The notes: generated from the letters alone by a model not told the origin. A stretch of 37,934 bases of DNA from DYGX01 sp035325905 (GCA_035325905.1 DAOKYY010000030.1:1-37934), one strand, 5' to 3'. Positions 25,776 through 33,891 are shown, numbered from the stretch's first letter. A program made the numbers and translations.

Positions 25776-26891
25776 CTAGACCCCTAACTGCGAGCGCATG
25801 TGGACATAGCGCAGCACCTGCTCGCGGGTCAGCACGCCGACCAGCTGGTCGCCGTCCACGACCGGAAGCTGCGCCACGTTCTGGCGGTCCATGGCGCGCA
25901 GGGCGTCGAGCAGCTCGGTGCGCGGGCTGACGCGCGTCAGCTTGCTCCAGGGGACCATCACCTCGCCAGCGGTTAGCTCGTCCCAGCGCGTCTGCGGAAC
26001 CGCCGCCACGTCGCGCAGGGTCAGCATCCCATCCATGTGCTCGCCGTCGCCCACCATGAAGCAGCGCTCGCCTTCGCGCAGCACGCGGCTTTCGACTAGC
26101 TCGCGCAGCGGCTGCTCGCGCGGGATCAGCAGGCACTCGCGGCTCATGATCTGCCCGACGCTGACGCCGCGCAGCGCCTCTTGAATGTCGGATTGGGCGA
26201 CCACGTTCATCGCCGCGTTTTGCAGGAACCAGCCGATGAACATGATCCACAGACCGTTAAACAGCGACCCGGTCAGCAGCGTCAGCGCGCCCCAGCTCAT
26301 GAACCCGAACGCCACCACCTGCCCGACGCTGCCGGCGATCCGTGTCGCGCGCCGCATATTGCCTGTCAGCTTCCACACGATCGCGCGCAGCACGCGCCCG
26401 CCGTCCAGCGGAAAGCCGGGGATCATGTTGAACAGCCCCAGCAGGAAGTTGATGCGCGCCAGGTAGATGCTCGGCGCGGCGAGCGTGGCGACCGGCTGGT
26501 CGATCTGGTAGAGCGCGAAAAACCCCCCCGCCAGCGCCAGGCTCATGATCGGGCCGGCGATCGCGATACGGAACTCCGCGCCGGGGGTGTGCGGCTCGCG
26601 CTCGATCTGCGCGACGCCGCCGAAAATGAACAACGTGATCGACCGCACCGGAATCTCGTTGCGCAGCGCGACCCAGGCGTGCGCCAGCTCGTGCGCCAGC
26701 ACGGAGCCGAAAAACAGCACGCTGGTCACGCCGCCGAGCAGCCAGGCGACCGCCGGAGAGAGGTCTTCATACTCCTGCGGAAAGTAGCCGACCGCCAGCG
26801 AAAAGGTGAGCAGCAAGAAGATGATGAACCAGCTGGTGTGCAGCCCGATGGGGATACCCCAGATCTGCCCCAAGCGCACCCGTGACTCCAT
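25776..26891 (-). CDS. Site-2 protease family (M50) metalloprotease with two CBS domains
   Basis: 371 residues. Several membrane helices surround the zinc site H67-ELA-H71, with the third ligand D163 in NMIPGFPLDGG. The C-terminal part (about 230-371) holds two CBS domains, which usually sense adenosine nucleotides. Intramembrane proteases of this type cut single-span anchors, releasing transcription factors or anti-sigma factors; in this window the four single-span TPR proteins just upstream are possible, unproven substrates. No dedicated anti-sigma partner is next to it. The ATG at 26891 begins MESRVRLGQIWGIPIGLH, typical for the group. Confidence 0.92.
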   Translation of the reverse strand: MESRVRLGQIWGIPIGLHTSWFIIFLLLTFSLAVGYFPQEYEDLSPAVAWLLGGVTSVLFFGSVLAHELAHAWVALRNEIPVRSITLFIFGGVAQIEREPHTPGAEFRIAIAGPIMSLALAGGFFALYQIDQPVATLAAPSIYLARINFLLGLFNMIPGFPLDGGRVLRAIVWKLTGNMRRATRIAGSVGQVVAFGFMSWGALTLLTGSLFNGLWIMFIGWFLQNAAMNVVAQSDIQEALRGVSVGQIMSRECLLIPREQPLRELVESRVLREGERCFMVGDGEHMDGMLTLRDVAAVPQTRWDELTAGEVMVPWSKLTRVSPRTELLDALRAMDRQNVAQLPVVDGDQLVGVLTREQVLRYVHMRSQLGV

Positions 26892-26973
26892 GCGTTCTGT
26901 CTCTCATTTCTGCGTAGGAAGCGGTTTTGCTCAGATTGTGGCAGAACGACCGAAGAATGGCGACTGCACCCCC

Positions 26974-27363
26974 TCAGACGAGGTCCAGCGCGATGGCGCC
27001 GCCGACGCCCGCCGCGACGCCCAGCAGCGCCGACAGCAGGCGCAGCGGCCAGCGCCACCGGCGCTGGCGCGCGCGCGGCGGCTCGGACGTCAGGACCGCG
27101 ACGCTGGCCTGTTCTTCCAGCAGCATCAGCTGGCGGCGCGCCGTGGGGTTCGAAGGGTTGATTTCCAGCACATTCTCAAAACACACGCGGCGGTCGGAGT
27201 CGTCCTCGACCACGCTCGCCAGCCACAACCACACCTGCTCGTGATACGGGTCGATCTCGATCGCTTGCCGGAACAGCCGGTGGGCCTGCTCGCGGTTGCC
27301 CTGCCGGGCGGCTTCTTTCCCGGCCTTGAAACACGCCAGAAATTCTTTCGAGGTATCGAACAA
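26974..27363 (-). CDS. TPR-like protein with C-terminal membrane anchor (paralogue A)
   Basis: 129 residues from a TTG at 27363, chosen because GGGAGG lies about 9 bases upstream and the shared module begins here; a longer frame opens earlier with unrelated sequence. Residues about 5-85 are a TPR-like pair of helical hairpins containing W45-L-W47 and VLEINPSN. The C-terminus is a single hydrophobic helix (about 107-127) after a basic stretch (RARQRRWRW), so it is probably tail-anchored with the TPR in the cytoplasm. It shares its module with three genes upstream (see findings). The start codon is the least certain point. Confidence 0.65.
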   Translation of the reverse strand: MFDTSKEFLACFKAGKEAARQGNREQAHRLFRQAIEIDPYHEQVWLWLASVVEDDSDRRVCFENVLEINPSNPTARRQLMLLEEQASVAVLTSEPPRARQRRWRWPLRLLSALLGVAAGVGGAIALDLV

Positions 27364-27445
27364 CTCAAACCGCCTCCCGCCGTGCTGCGCGCTCCCACCC
27401 TGGAGCAACCCTGTAGTACCTGGGTCCCATGCCTTAGTATAAACG

Positions 27446-27468
27446 AAAAGCCGGACCTGCGCCCGGCT
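27446..27468 (-). terminator. Intrinsic terminator after the PD40 protein gene
   Basis: On the minus strand AGCCGG and CCGGCT pair around an 8-base loop and end in TTTT, about 32 bases after the stop at 27501. It separates paralogue B from paralogue A. Confidence 0.65.
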
Positions 27469-27500
27469 CTTCGACAACTCACGTGTCAGTCCCGCCGCCG

Positions 27501-28997
27501 CTACGGCGCCCAGTCGGTCGCGATCTCGACCGTGTCAGCGGTCGTCACCTGGAAAATCTCACCGGACGCGATCTCGTAGATGAACACGTCCCAGTTGCCG
27601 GTGCGGTCCGACGAAAACAGAATGAAGCGACCATCCGGCGAAAAGCGCGGGTGGATCTCGGATGCTTCCGACTCGAAGAGTTTTTCCGGTGGCGCGCTGC
27701 CATCCGCGGGCACCCAGTAGAGATCGCTCTGGGCCGATCCGGCTTCCTGCCCCTGGAAGACGATGTAGGGGCGCTCCGGGACGGGCGACCAGTCCGGCGA
27801 CGACTCGATGAGCGTCGCGCCGTTGCCGGTCAGGTTGCTGGCCTGGCGCGAGGCGATCTCCATGACGCGCAGCTCGGTCGCGCCGCCGCTGGGCGAGAGG
27901 TCCACCGCGTAGACGATCCGCGCGCCATCCGGCGAGAACGACGGCCAGCTCTCGATCGCGTTGTCCTGAGTCAGGCGCTCCAGGATCGGCTCTCCTGAGG
28001 CGAACCCGGTCACGCGGTAGAGGTCGGGCAACTGGTCGGCGAAGCTGCTGGCGGTGAAGGCGATCCAGTTGCCATCAGGCGACCAGGTTGGCATGTCCTG
28101 GCGGTCGAGGCGCGGTGTGCCGCCCCAGAACCAGGGCGCGCCGGGGCGGCTCAGCGACAGCACCTTGATCAACTGCTCGCGCGTGCTCGTGACCTCGACA
28201 TACGCCAGATAGCTTGAGCCGGGCGACAGGGCCGGAGCTGTGCCGCGCTCGCCGCCTTCCGAGACGGTGCGCGACTGGCTGCCATCCGGCGACATCAGCA
28301 CGATCGGCTGAAGACGCTCGTCGCCTAGCACCAAGCCGGAGCGCAGAGCGATCCGCCCGCTCAGGCCGGTCGGGGGCGGGGCGAGCGGGGTCGCCCGGCC
28401 GCTGAGCGGGAGCGTGGCGCTGGGGGCCGGCGTCCAGGTCGGGACCGGCGTGCGCGTCGGACCGGACGGCGTGCTCGTCTCGGCGGGCGCGGGCTGCTCA
28501 CCGGCCTGTTCCCCGGCAGCCTGGGTGGGCGGCAAGGCCTCGACGCCGCCCACTTCCGGCGGAGGCGGAGATGTTGGCTCCGGGGACGGCTCGCCGCCCC
28601 TGTTCAGCAGTAGCGCGACGACGATCGCCAGCCCCAGCACCGCCAGCACGCCGATGATCAGCGCCCTGTTGAGCGTGCGCGGCTCGGCTTCAGCTTGCTC
28701 AGCGGCGGCGAGCGGCGGGCTGGCTGCGGGGGTGGCCCGGCCCTCAAGCTGCTCCAGCAGGCGCTGGGCGCGGTCATTGAGCGGGTTAATCGCGATCACC
28801 TTCTCCAGGCAGGCGCGCTTTTCCTCGACCGTCTCGGCGACGGCGGCCAGCCAGAACCAGGCGCGCTCGTTGCTTTCGTCGCGCGTGACGACCTGCTCAA
28901 GCAAGGTGCGGGCCATGGCGCGATCGCCGGCATGCGCGGCTTCGATTCCCTGCCGCAGAAGCTCGTCTACGCTGGGGGGCATCTCAGAGTCGGTCAT
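27501..28997 (-). CDS. TPR-like, membrane-anchored protein with PD40/TolB-like beta-propeller (paralogue B)
   Basis: 498 residues. The order is a TPR-like module (about 10-86, with W47-F-W49 and IAINPLND), an Ala-rich linker, one membrane helix (about 112-132, LIIGVLAVLGLAIVVALLL), a long Pro/Thr/Ser-rich stalk (about 137-215), and a beta-propeller (about 225-498) with repeats of the PD40 type such as WSPDGNWIAFTA, FSPDGARIVYAV and FSPDGRFILFSSDRTGNWD. The stalk and propeller should lie outside the cell, the TPR inside. PD40 blades often bind peptides or glycans. The gene starts 7 bases after paralogue C stops, with AGGTGA as ribosome-binding site, so the two are coupled. Confidence 0.85.
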   Translation of the reverse strand: MTDSEMPPSVDELLRQGIEAAHAGDRAMARTLLEQVVTRDESNERAWFWLAAVAETVEEKRACLEKVIAINPLNDRAQRLLEQLEGRATPAASPPLAAAEQAEAEPRTLNRALIIGVLAVLGLAIVVALLLNRGGEPSPEPTSPPPPEVGGVEALPPTQAAGEQAGEQPAPAETSTPSGPTRTPVPTWTPAPSATLPLSGRATPLAPPPTGLSGRIALRSGLVLGDERLQPIVLMSPDGSQSRTVSEGGERGTAPALSPGSSYLAYVEVTSTREQLIKVLSLSRPGAPWFWGGTPRLDRQDMPTWSPDGNWIAFTASSFADQLPDLYRVTGFASGEPILERLTQDNAIESWPSFSPDGARIVYAVDLSPSGGATELRVMEIASRQASNLTGNGATLIESSPDWSPVPERPYIVFQGQEAGSAQSDLYWVPADGSAPPEKLFESEASEIHPRFSPDGRFILFSSDRTGNWDVFIYEIASGEIFQVTTADTVEIATDWAP

Positions 28998-29004
28998 CAG
29001 TCAC

Positions 29005-29730
29005 CTACGTTCCCTCAAGGTCAGCGGTCAGACAGCGAGCGCACACCTCGCTCGCGGGGCTATGGCGCGTTTGTCCACCCGGCGTCGCAGTCGGAGCAGT
29101 GGGCGTGAACGCGGGCGAGGCGGTCCAGGTGGCGGTCGGCGTCCAGGTCGCGGGCAGCCGATCGCGGCGCCCTGGCAAGGTGCGGATCTCGGCAGCCGGC
29201 GTGGCAGTCAGCGCGCTGACGGGCGCGAGCAGGGCGTGCAGCGTCGCGGTGCGCGCCTCGTCGAGTTCCCGCGCGCGGTCGGGGGGCGGAGCCGCCGGGG
29301 TGTCGCGCTGGGCGCTGAGCAACAGCCCCGCTCCGGCGGCCATCAGCCCGATCGCGACCACCACCAGCGCCAGGGGCAGAATCAGACGGCGTCGTCGGGC
29401 TGGCGCGTCGCTCGCCAGCAGCCGCGCGCGTTCTTGCCGGGCGGGGGGCGGTTCAGGCGGGCGGCGGGCGGCGGGCGGCGTCTGCCGCTGGATCTGTTGC
29501 AGCGCCTGCCCGGCTTGCAAGTTCTCCGGGTTGATCACCAGCACGCGGCGCAGGCAGGCGCGCCGTTCTTCGGGCGTCTCGGCGACGGTTGCTTTCCACA
29601 ACCAGGCCAGCTCGTGATCGGGGTCGCGCGCGATGACCCGGTCGAACAGGGCGCGCGCGACGGCAGGGCGGCCTGTCTGCGCCGCCTCGATGCCGGTCTG
29701 GAGCAGAGCCTGGAGATCGTCTTCGGGCAC
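29005..29730 (-). CDS. TPR-like, membrane-anchored protein with Thr/Pro-rich outer tail (paralogue C)
   Basis: 241 residues. The TPR-like module is at about 5-82 (W43-L-W45, VLVINPEN), followed by a Pro/Arg-rich linker, one membrane helix (about 116-139) and an outer tail of about 100 residues rich in Thr, Pro and Ala (for example TWTPTATWTASPAFTPTAP). The tail looks like an unstructured, possibly O-glycosylated stalk with no domain, and two cysteines (VCARC) near its end. It is coupled to the PD40 gene downstream. Function unknown; the coupling suggests the two proteins act together. Confidence 0.78.
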   Translation of the reverse strand: MPEDDLQALLQTGIEAAQTGRPAVARALFDRVIARDPDHELAWLWKATVAETPEERRACLRRVLVINPENLQAGQALQQIQRQTPPAARRPPEPPPARQERARLLASDAPARRRRLILPLALVVVAIGLMAAGAGLLLSAQRDTPAAPPPDRARELDEARTATLHALLAPVSALTATPAAEIRTLPGRRDRLPATWTPTATWTASPAFTPTAPTATPGGQTRHSPASEVCARCLTADLEGT

Positions 29731-29836
29731 GGTGGTCGGTCCTGATCAGCGCGACGGGCGCGATAGCCCGGCGGCGGCTTCATACGACCACGTATCTTAT
29801 AACGGGTTGGCGCGCAGAGCCAGAGGGACAGAAGTC

Positions 29837-30205
29837 TCAGGCCAGCATCAGCACCGCAACCGCGAGCACGATCAGCGCCACGATAACGGTCAGGATCAGG
29901 AAGCCGTAGCGCATCGCCTGGCTGACGCTCGATTCCTGCTTGGCCTGCATCTGCTTAATCTCGCGCAGGGCGGTGGGGTGATTGGGGTTGATCCGCAGGA
30001 CCGTGTTGAGATAACGCAGCCGGTCGACGGGCGTCTCCGCGACGGCGGCCATCCACAGCCAGGCGCGCTCGTTCTGCTTGTCGGCGTCGAGCACCTGCTG
30101 GAAGATCACGCGCGCGTTTTCGGTGTTGCCGTTGCGCGCGCTCTGGATGCCGAGTTGCATCAGCTGCTCCAGGTTCGGCATATTGTCTTCTTGATGGTAG
30201 TTCAT
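29837..30205 (-). CDS. TPR-like protein with C-terminal membrane anchor (paralogue D)
   Basis: 122 residues from the ATG at 30205, chosen because GGGGGAGAGC (30207-30216, minus) lies immediately upstream; MPNLEQL at residue 9 is an alternative. It has only the shared TPR-like module (about 11-88, W49-L-W51, VLRINPNH) and one C-terminal helix (about 101-121, LILTVIVALIVLAVAVLML). It is the first gene in transcription order of the four paralogues, with a TATAAT element upstream at 30284-30289. It may be the minimal form from which the longer ones grew, but this is inference. Confidence 0.8.
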   Translation of the reverse strand: MNYHQEDNMPNLEQLMQLGIQSARNGNTENARVIFQQVLDADKQNERAWLWMAAVAETPVDRLRYLNTVLRINPNHPTALREIKQMQAKQESSVSQAMRYGFLILTVIVALIVLAVAVLMLA

Positions 30206-30283
30206 CGCTCTCCCCCGTGCGCCGCCAGAGTTCAGCGTTGCGGCGGCCAATCGTTGCCGCGCCGTGATGCCTCATTATGCTTC

Positions 30284-30312
30284 ATTATAGTGGGCTTTGC
30301 GGCTGGGATGAA
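30284..30312 (-). promoter_or_regulatory. Probable promoter of the TPR paralogue array
   Basis: A perfect TATAAT (minus, 30289-30284) lies about 80 bases before paralogue D. The best -35 at 17-base spacing is TTCATC (30312-30307), a weak match. A second AT-rich element (GCATAATG) follows. The divergent kinase promoter starts 31 bases away. Confidence 0.42.
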
Positions 30313-30342
30313 AGTCACCGCCGCGCGGCGCGTCACCATGCG

Positions 30343-30371
30343 TTGACGCCGTCCTTCGCTTGGGGCACAAT
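30343..30371 (+). promoter_or_regulatory. Promoter of the PfkB kinase-nth unit
   Basis: TTGACG (30343-30348) and CACAAT (30366-30371) with a 17-base spacer. The start would be near 30378, leaving a leader of about 60 bases before the ATG at 30441. Confidence 0.6.
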
Positions 30372-30440
30372 GAGAGCAGGAACACGGGCCGCCGCTAAGC
30401 GGGGCGGCGCGCAGCGCAGGGTGGACTCAGGAGCGCGAGC

Positions 30441-31376
30441 ATGAACCCGGACGGGCCGGTAATCGTAATCGGGGCGGCCGGCATTGACGTTAAGGGGCGG
30501 CCTGCGGAGCCGCTGCGCCTCGGTACCTCTGTGACCGGCGTGGTGCGCAGCGGGACCGGCGGCGTCGCGCGGAACGTGGCCGAGAACCTGGCGCGCCTGG
30601 AAGTTCCGACCGTGCTGCTGTCGGCGGTCGGGCAGGACCATGACGGCGACTATCTGCTGGCCCGGACGGCGGAAGCGGGCGTCGATACCCGTTACGTGCT
30701 GCGCCTGCCGGACGTGCACACCGGCAGCTACGTCGCCCTGCTCGACCCGGACGGGCAGCTGGTCTATTCGGTCAGCGAGTACGACATCGTCGGCGCGATC
30801 TCCCCGGCCTATCTTCAGACGCACCGGCGCTTGTTTGCGGACGCCTCGATGCTGGCGATTGACGCCAACCTGTCGTCGCGCGCCCTTGCCGCAGTGTTTC
30901 GCGCTGCGCGTCGCTACCAGCTTCCGGTCTGCGCCGACCCGACTTCGCACGTCCTGGCGACCAAGCTGATCCCGTATCTGCCGGAGCTGCACATGGTCGC
31001 GCCGGACGCGCAAGAAGCCGCGATCCTGTGCGACGATCCGCACGCGCCAACCACCAGCGAGGCCGCGATTCAGACCGCGCAATGCCTGGTCAGCCTGGGC
31101 GTCAAGGTGGCGATCGTCACGCTGGGCGAGATGGGGCTGGCCTATTCGGACGGCAGCGCGTCCGGCCATATCCCGGCGCTCAACACCCAGGTGACCGATC
31201 GTACTGGCGTCGGCGACGCGCTGACCGCCGCGGTCATCTTCGGTCTGCTGAACGAGATGCCCACCGACGAGGCCCTGCGGCTCGGCATCGCGGCGGCGGC
31301 GCTGACCCTGCGCACGCGCGAGTCCGTGCACCCGGACCTCAGCCTTGACCTGCTGTACGACCAGCTGATCGTGTGA
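30441..31376 (+). CDS. PfkB family carbohydrate kinase, pseudouridine kinase-like
   Basis: 311 residues of the ribokinase/PfkB fold. The N-terminal family motif is GTGGVARNVAENLARL (38-53) and the C-terminal one is DRTGVGD with catalytic D259; the anion-hole Ala of the usual GAGD is Val here. The layout (LLSAVGQDHDGDYLL, TGSYVALLDPDG, LFADASMLAIDANLS) follows E. coli pseudouridine kinase PsuK more than ribokinase or fructokinase. PsuK normally works with the glycosidase PsuG, but no psuG is in the window, so the substrate stays open. AGGAG at 30429-30433 supports the ATG. nth follows after 51 bases. Confidence 0.85.
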   Translation: MNPDGPVIVIGAAGIDVKGRPAEPLRLGTSVTGVVRSGTGGVARNVAENLARLEVPTVLLSAVGQDHDGDYLLARTAEAGVDTRYVLRLPDVHTGSYVALLDPDGQLVYSVSEYDIVGAISPAYLQTHRRLFADASMLAIDANLSSRALAAVFRAARRYQLPVCADPTSHVLATKLIPYLPELHMVAPDAQEAAILCDDPHAPTTSEAAIQTAQCLVSLGVKVAIVTLGEMGLAYSDGSASGHIPALNTQVTDRTGVGDALTAAVIFGLLNEMPTDEALRLGIAAAALTLRTRESVHPDLSLDLLYDQLIV

Positions 31377-31427
31377 TCTTTTCTCAATCGTATCGTCCAC
31401 CTGTGGGGCACCGCCCGGAAAGCGATC

Positions 31428-32147
31428 ATGGCACCGAACCAGACGACGCTCGATGCTGACACGCTGGCTTTTCGTCGCAAGAAGTACCAGAGTATCGCCC
31501 GTATCCTTGAGCAGACGTATGGCTACCCGGAGTGGCGCCAGCACCTCGCGCCGGTCGAGGAGCTGGTGTGCACCATCCTGAGCCAGAACACGTCCGACAC
31601 CAACCGCGATCGCGGCTACACTGCGCTGTGCGAGCGGTTTCCGACCTGGGAAGACGTGCGCGACGCGCCGCTTGAAGCGGTGATCGACGCGATCCGCCCG
31701 GCCGGGCTGGCGAACCAGAAGGCGCCGCGCATCCAGGCGGCGCTGCGCTACGTGACCGAGCAGCAGGGCGCGATCACGCTCGATTTCCTCAACGATTTGC
31801 CGCTGGAAGACGCGAAGGCGTGGCTGACCGGGATCCACGGCATCGGCCCGAAGACGGCGGCGATCATCCTGCTGTTTGCGTTCAACCGGCCCGCCTTCCC
31901 GGTCGATACGCACGTTCATCGCGTGACGGGGCGCCTGGGGCTGATCGGCCCGAAGACGACCGCCGAGCGCGCGCACGTCGAGCTAGAGGCGATTGTCCCG
32001 CCCGAAGACTACTACCCCGCGCACCTCAACTTCATCCGGCACGGGCGCGAGATCTGCCACGCCCGCCGCCCGCGCTGCGAGATCTGCCCGCTAGCGGCGC
32101 ACTGCGACTATTATCAGGGGCAGCTGAAAGCAGCAAAGAGCAGCTAG
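31428..32147 (+). CDS. nth: Endonuclease III (bifunctional DNA glycosylase/AP lyase)
   Basis: 239 residues. The helix-hairpin-helix has LTGIHGIGPKTAA with the Schiff-base lysine K142, the catalytic Asp is D160 in PVDTHVHRVTGRL, and the iron-sulfur loop has four cysteines with the standard C-x6-C-x2-C-x5-C spacing (C210, C217, C220, C226). It removes oxidised pyrimidines in base excision repair. The last residues (QLKAAKSS) and the stop codon are encoded by the start of the AGCAGC repeat tract that fills the downstream gap, so the C-terminal tail is probably repeat-derived. Confidence 0.92.
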   Translation: MAPNQTTLDADTLAFRRKKYQSIARILEQTYGYPEWRQHLAPVEELVCTILSQNTSDTNRDRGYTALCERFPTWEDVRDAPLEAVIDAIRPAGLANQKAPRIQAALRYVTEQQGAITLDFLNDLPLEDAKAWLTGIHGIGPKTAAIILLFAFNRPAFPVDTHVHRVTGRLGLIGPKTTAERAHVELEAIVPPEDYYPAHLNFIRHGREICHARRPRCEICPLAAHCDYYQGQLKAAKSS

Positions 32148-32260
32148 GACAGCAAAAGGCAGCTAAGAGCAGCGATAAAGCAGCAAAAAAGCAGCCGGTT
32201 ATGAGCCTGGCTGCTCTTTGCTGATCTCAGTTGTTTCTGGCTGTTCTTCGCAGCTTTTGC
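32128..32260. repeat. AGCAGC-type repeat tract between convergent nth and response regulator genes
   Basis: The gap and the end of nth are made of loose repeats of AGCAGC, AGCAAA and AGCTAAGAGCAGC on the plus strand up to 32,196, then the same pattern inverted to about 32,258. The 15-base stretch GCAGCTAAGAGCAGC also occurs inverted upstream of etfB near 5,040-5,056. Confidence 0.65.
32185..32215 (-). terminator. Terminator of the response regulator gene (inside the repeat tract)
   Basis: On the minus strand AGCAGCC pairs with GGCTGCT, with an inner GG/CC pair, and runs directly into TTTTTT. On the plus strand the stem extends to AGCAAAAAAGCAGCC with GGCTGCTCTTTGCT (32182-32222), so it may also stop nth transcripts. 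Confidence 0.72.
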
Positions 32261-32261
32261 G

Positions 32262-32948
32262 CTACAGATTCGCGAACCGGTAGCCGACCCCGCGCGAGGT
32301 CAGGATGTACTTGGGGCGCTGTGGATTCTGCTCGATCTTCTGGCGCAGATAGTGGATGTACAACTTGAGGCTTTCCAGCGTATCGACGTATTCCGGCCCC
32401 CACGCCTCGGAAACCAGGTCGGCGCGCGAGATCACACGCCCGGCATTGCGCACCAGCACGCCGAGCAGGCTGAACTCCTTCGGCGTCAGGTGCACGATCT
32501 CGCCGCGCACGCGGACCTCACGGCTGATAAAGTTGATGCGGAAGGTCCCGCCGTCGAAGGCCAGCTCTTCGGCGATCGTTTCTTTCGGCGTGCGGCGCAG
32601 GCGCGCCTTGATGCGCGCTTCCAGGTCGTCGAAGTCGAACGGCTTGAAGATGTAGTCGTCCGCGCCGAGGTTCAACCCCTTAGCGGAGTTCTTTGGCCCT
32701 TCCACGCCGGTCAGGAAGATCACCGGCACGTCGGACAGCTCGCGCAGGCGGCGCAGCACTTCCCAGCCGTCGATGTCCGGCATCATGATGTCCAGCACGA
32801 CCAGGTCCGGCTGCGTCCGGTAAGCGACTCGCAAGCCTTCTTCGGCCCGCAGCGCCTTGTGGATCTCGTAGCCCCGTAGCTCCAGGTTCATCGCCAGCAG
32901 GCGCAGCGTCGTGGGGTCGTCGTCAATCAGCAGGATTTTGTCAGCCAT
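32262..32948 (-). CDS. OmpR/PhoB-family response regulator
   Basis: 228 residues from the ATG at 32948, with GAGGTG at 32956-32961 (minus) seven bases upstream; an in-frame GTG three codons earlier lies inside that site. The receiver (1-120) has acidic residues DDD at 9-11, phosphoacceptor D53 in VLDIMMPDIDG and K in FKPFDFDD. The C-terminal winged helix has the usual HLTPKEFSLLGVLVRNAGRV and LKLYIHYLRQKIE, ending in a TSRGVGYRF hairpin. It is an orphan: no kinase gene is adjacent, although a sensorless REC-kinase is encoded 14 kb away. It has its own strong promoter. Confidence 0.92.
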   Translation of the reverse strand: MADKILLIDDDPTTLRLLAMNLELRGYEIHKALRAEEGLRVAYRTQPDLVVLDIMMPDIDGWEVLRRLRELSDVPVIFLTGVEGPKNSAKGLNLGADDYIFKPFDFDDLEARIKARLRRTPKETIAEELAFDGGTFRINFISREVRVRGEIVHLTPKEFSLLGVLVRNAGRVISRADLVSEAWGPEYVDTLESLKLYIHYLRQKIEQNPQRPKYILTSRGVGYRFANL

Positions 32949-33012
32949 GCCGGGCACCTCGGCTGCCGGTCGCGCCGGGTTAGAGGATGTTCAGATTGTG
33001 TTTGTTTTGAGC

Positions 33013-33041
33013 ACTGTACCACGGCTATTCGGCGGATGCAA
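33013..33041 (-). promoter_or_regulatory. Promoter of the response regulator gene
   Basis: On the minus strand TTGCAT (33041-33036) and TACAGT (33018-33013) with exactly 17 bases between them, about 65 bases before the ATG. The upstream 100 bases contain several CTGACA/TGTCAG-like and GCCTGGC-like half sites that could be regulator sites, but no clean repeat. Confidence 0.62.
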
Positions 33042-33148
33042 GTCGTGCGCCAGGTGTCAGTGGCCGGGCGTCTGACAGGCGTTTGCCAGGCGTGGGGCAG
33101 CCGTCATTCCACACGCGGGGAATGCGGCAGAGGCGTGCGGCAACGCGC

Positions 33149-33676
33149 TTACAGAGGGCGGTGGCCGTTCCCGTTGCGGTTGAAGAAGATCGTGGCGTGG
33201 AGCGTGCCGAGGATCAATTGATCGCCATCGGCGACCACGTATTCCTCGTGCGGGCGTAGCAGCTCACCGTTGAGGTAGGTGCCATTGGTGCTGTCGAGGT
33301 CGGTCACAACCAGGTGCTTACCGCGCCGCCACAACAGGCAGTGCTGGCGGGACACGCCGTGGCGGTGCGCGCCCAGTTCCGTCAGGTCGAGGATGTTCGC
33401 GTCCGGGGCGGAGCCGCGCCCCAGCACAACCGGCGCGACCAGCGAGAGCGCGTAGCACACGCCGGAGGGGAAGAATTGCAGCAGCACGTTCGCATGGGCG
33501 TCGAAACGCTCGTTGCCCTTGCGCTCGGACGCGACCGCCAGCGGGCGGCGGCGCAACGGCTGGGTCGAGGTGCGCTGGCGCGGCGGCGGCGTATCTTCGC
33601 AGGCCGGACACGGCGTGTCCTTACCGTGAAGGATCTGCCCGCAGTGGTTACAGTGGTAGGATGTCAGGAGTGCCAT
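33149..33676 (-). CDS. Zinc-ribbon plus FHA domain protein
   Basis: 175 residues. A short N-terminal zinc ribbon has C9-x2-C12 and C23-x2-C26. A basic linker rich in Arg, Gln and Thr (about 30-50) follows. The C-terminal FHA domain has LGRG, VSRQHCLLW and LDSTNGTYLNG, the phosphothreonine-binding loops, all intact. It would recruit a protein phosphorylated on threonine by a Ser/Thr kinase, but no such kinase is in the window. No membrane segment is seen. It lies upstream of the response regulator on the same strand, 200 bases away with a separate promoter between. Confidence 0.88.
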   Translation of the reverse strand: MALLTSYHCNHCGQILHGKDTPCPACEDTPPPRQRTSTQPLRRRPLAVASERKGNERFDAHANVLLQFFPSGVCYALSLVAPVVLGRGSAPDANILDLTELGAHRHGVSRQHCLLWRRGKHLVVTDLDSTNGTYLNGELLRPHEEYVVADGDQLILGTLHATIFFNRNGNGHRPL

Positions 33677-33785
33677 AGCTCATCAGTACCGCTTCTGCCC
33701 GGCGTTTGGTACCGCCATGAGCGCGAGTCTAATCTGTCAAGCATAAGATATCGCATGGCATACAACAGACCGCTTACCGGCGCGC

Positions 33786-33853
33786 ACCAATTTTGAAATT
33801 GGCCCTGGAGAGGATTAAATTACGCGCCGTCCGGCGTGAATCGGGCGGCGCGT
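33786..33853. repeat. Two palindromes upstream of the FHA gene
   Basis: In the 345-base gap between the esterase and FHA genes. The first palindrome is CCAATTT-TG-AAATTGG (33788-33803). The second is an 11-base stem, ACGCGCCGTCC (33822-33832) with GGGCGGCGCGT (33843-33853), including one G-T pair. The second could end esterase transcripts on the minus strand, but only AATTTAA follows, so it is not a clean terminator. Confidence 0.5.
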
Positions 33854-33891
33854 GATAGATAAGCAAGCGAGAAAAAGGGAAAGCGGCGCGC

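Noticed and set aside
27364..27477. An N-terminal extension of TPR paralogue A
   Set aside because: The added residues share nothing with the other three paralogues, and the stretch contains the terminator of the preceding gene and a -10-like TATACT, so it is probably leader DNA.
30441..31376. Firm assignment of the PfkB kinase as psuK
   Set aside because: It resembles PsuK in several motifs, but no psuG is nearby, and PfkB substrates cannot be told from motifs alone. It is kept as pseudouridine kinase-like.
30333..31976. A 547-codon minus-strand frame across the PfkB kinase and nth
   Set aside because: It is the antisense shadow of two well-supported genes and crosses the kinase promoter region.
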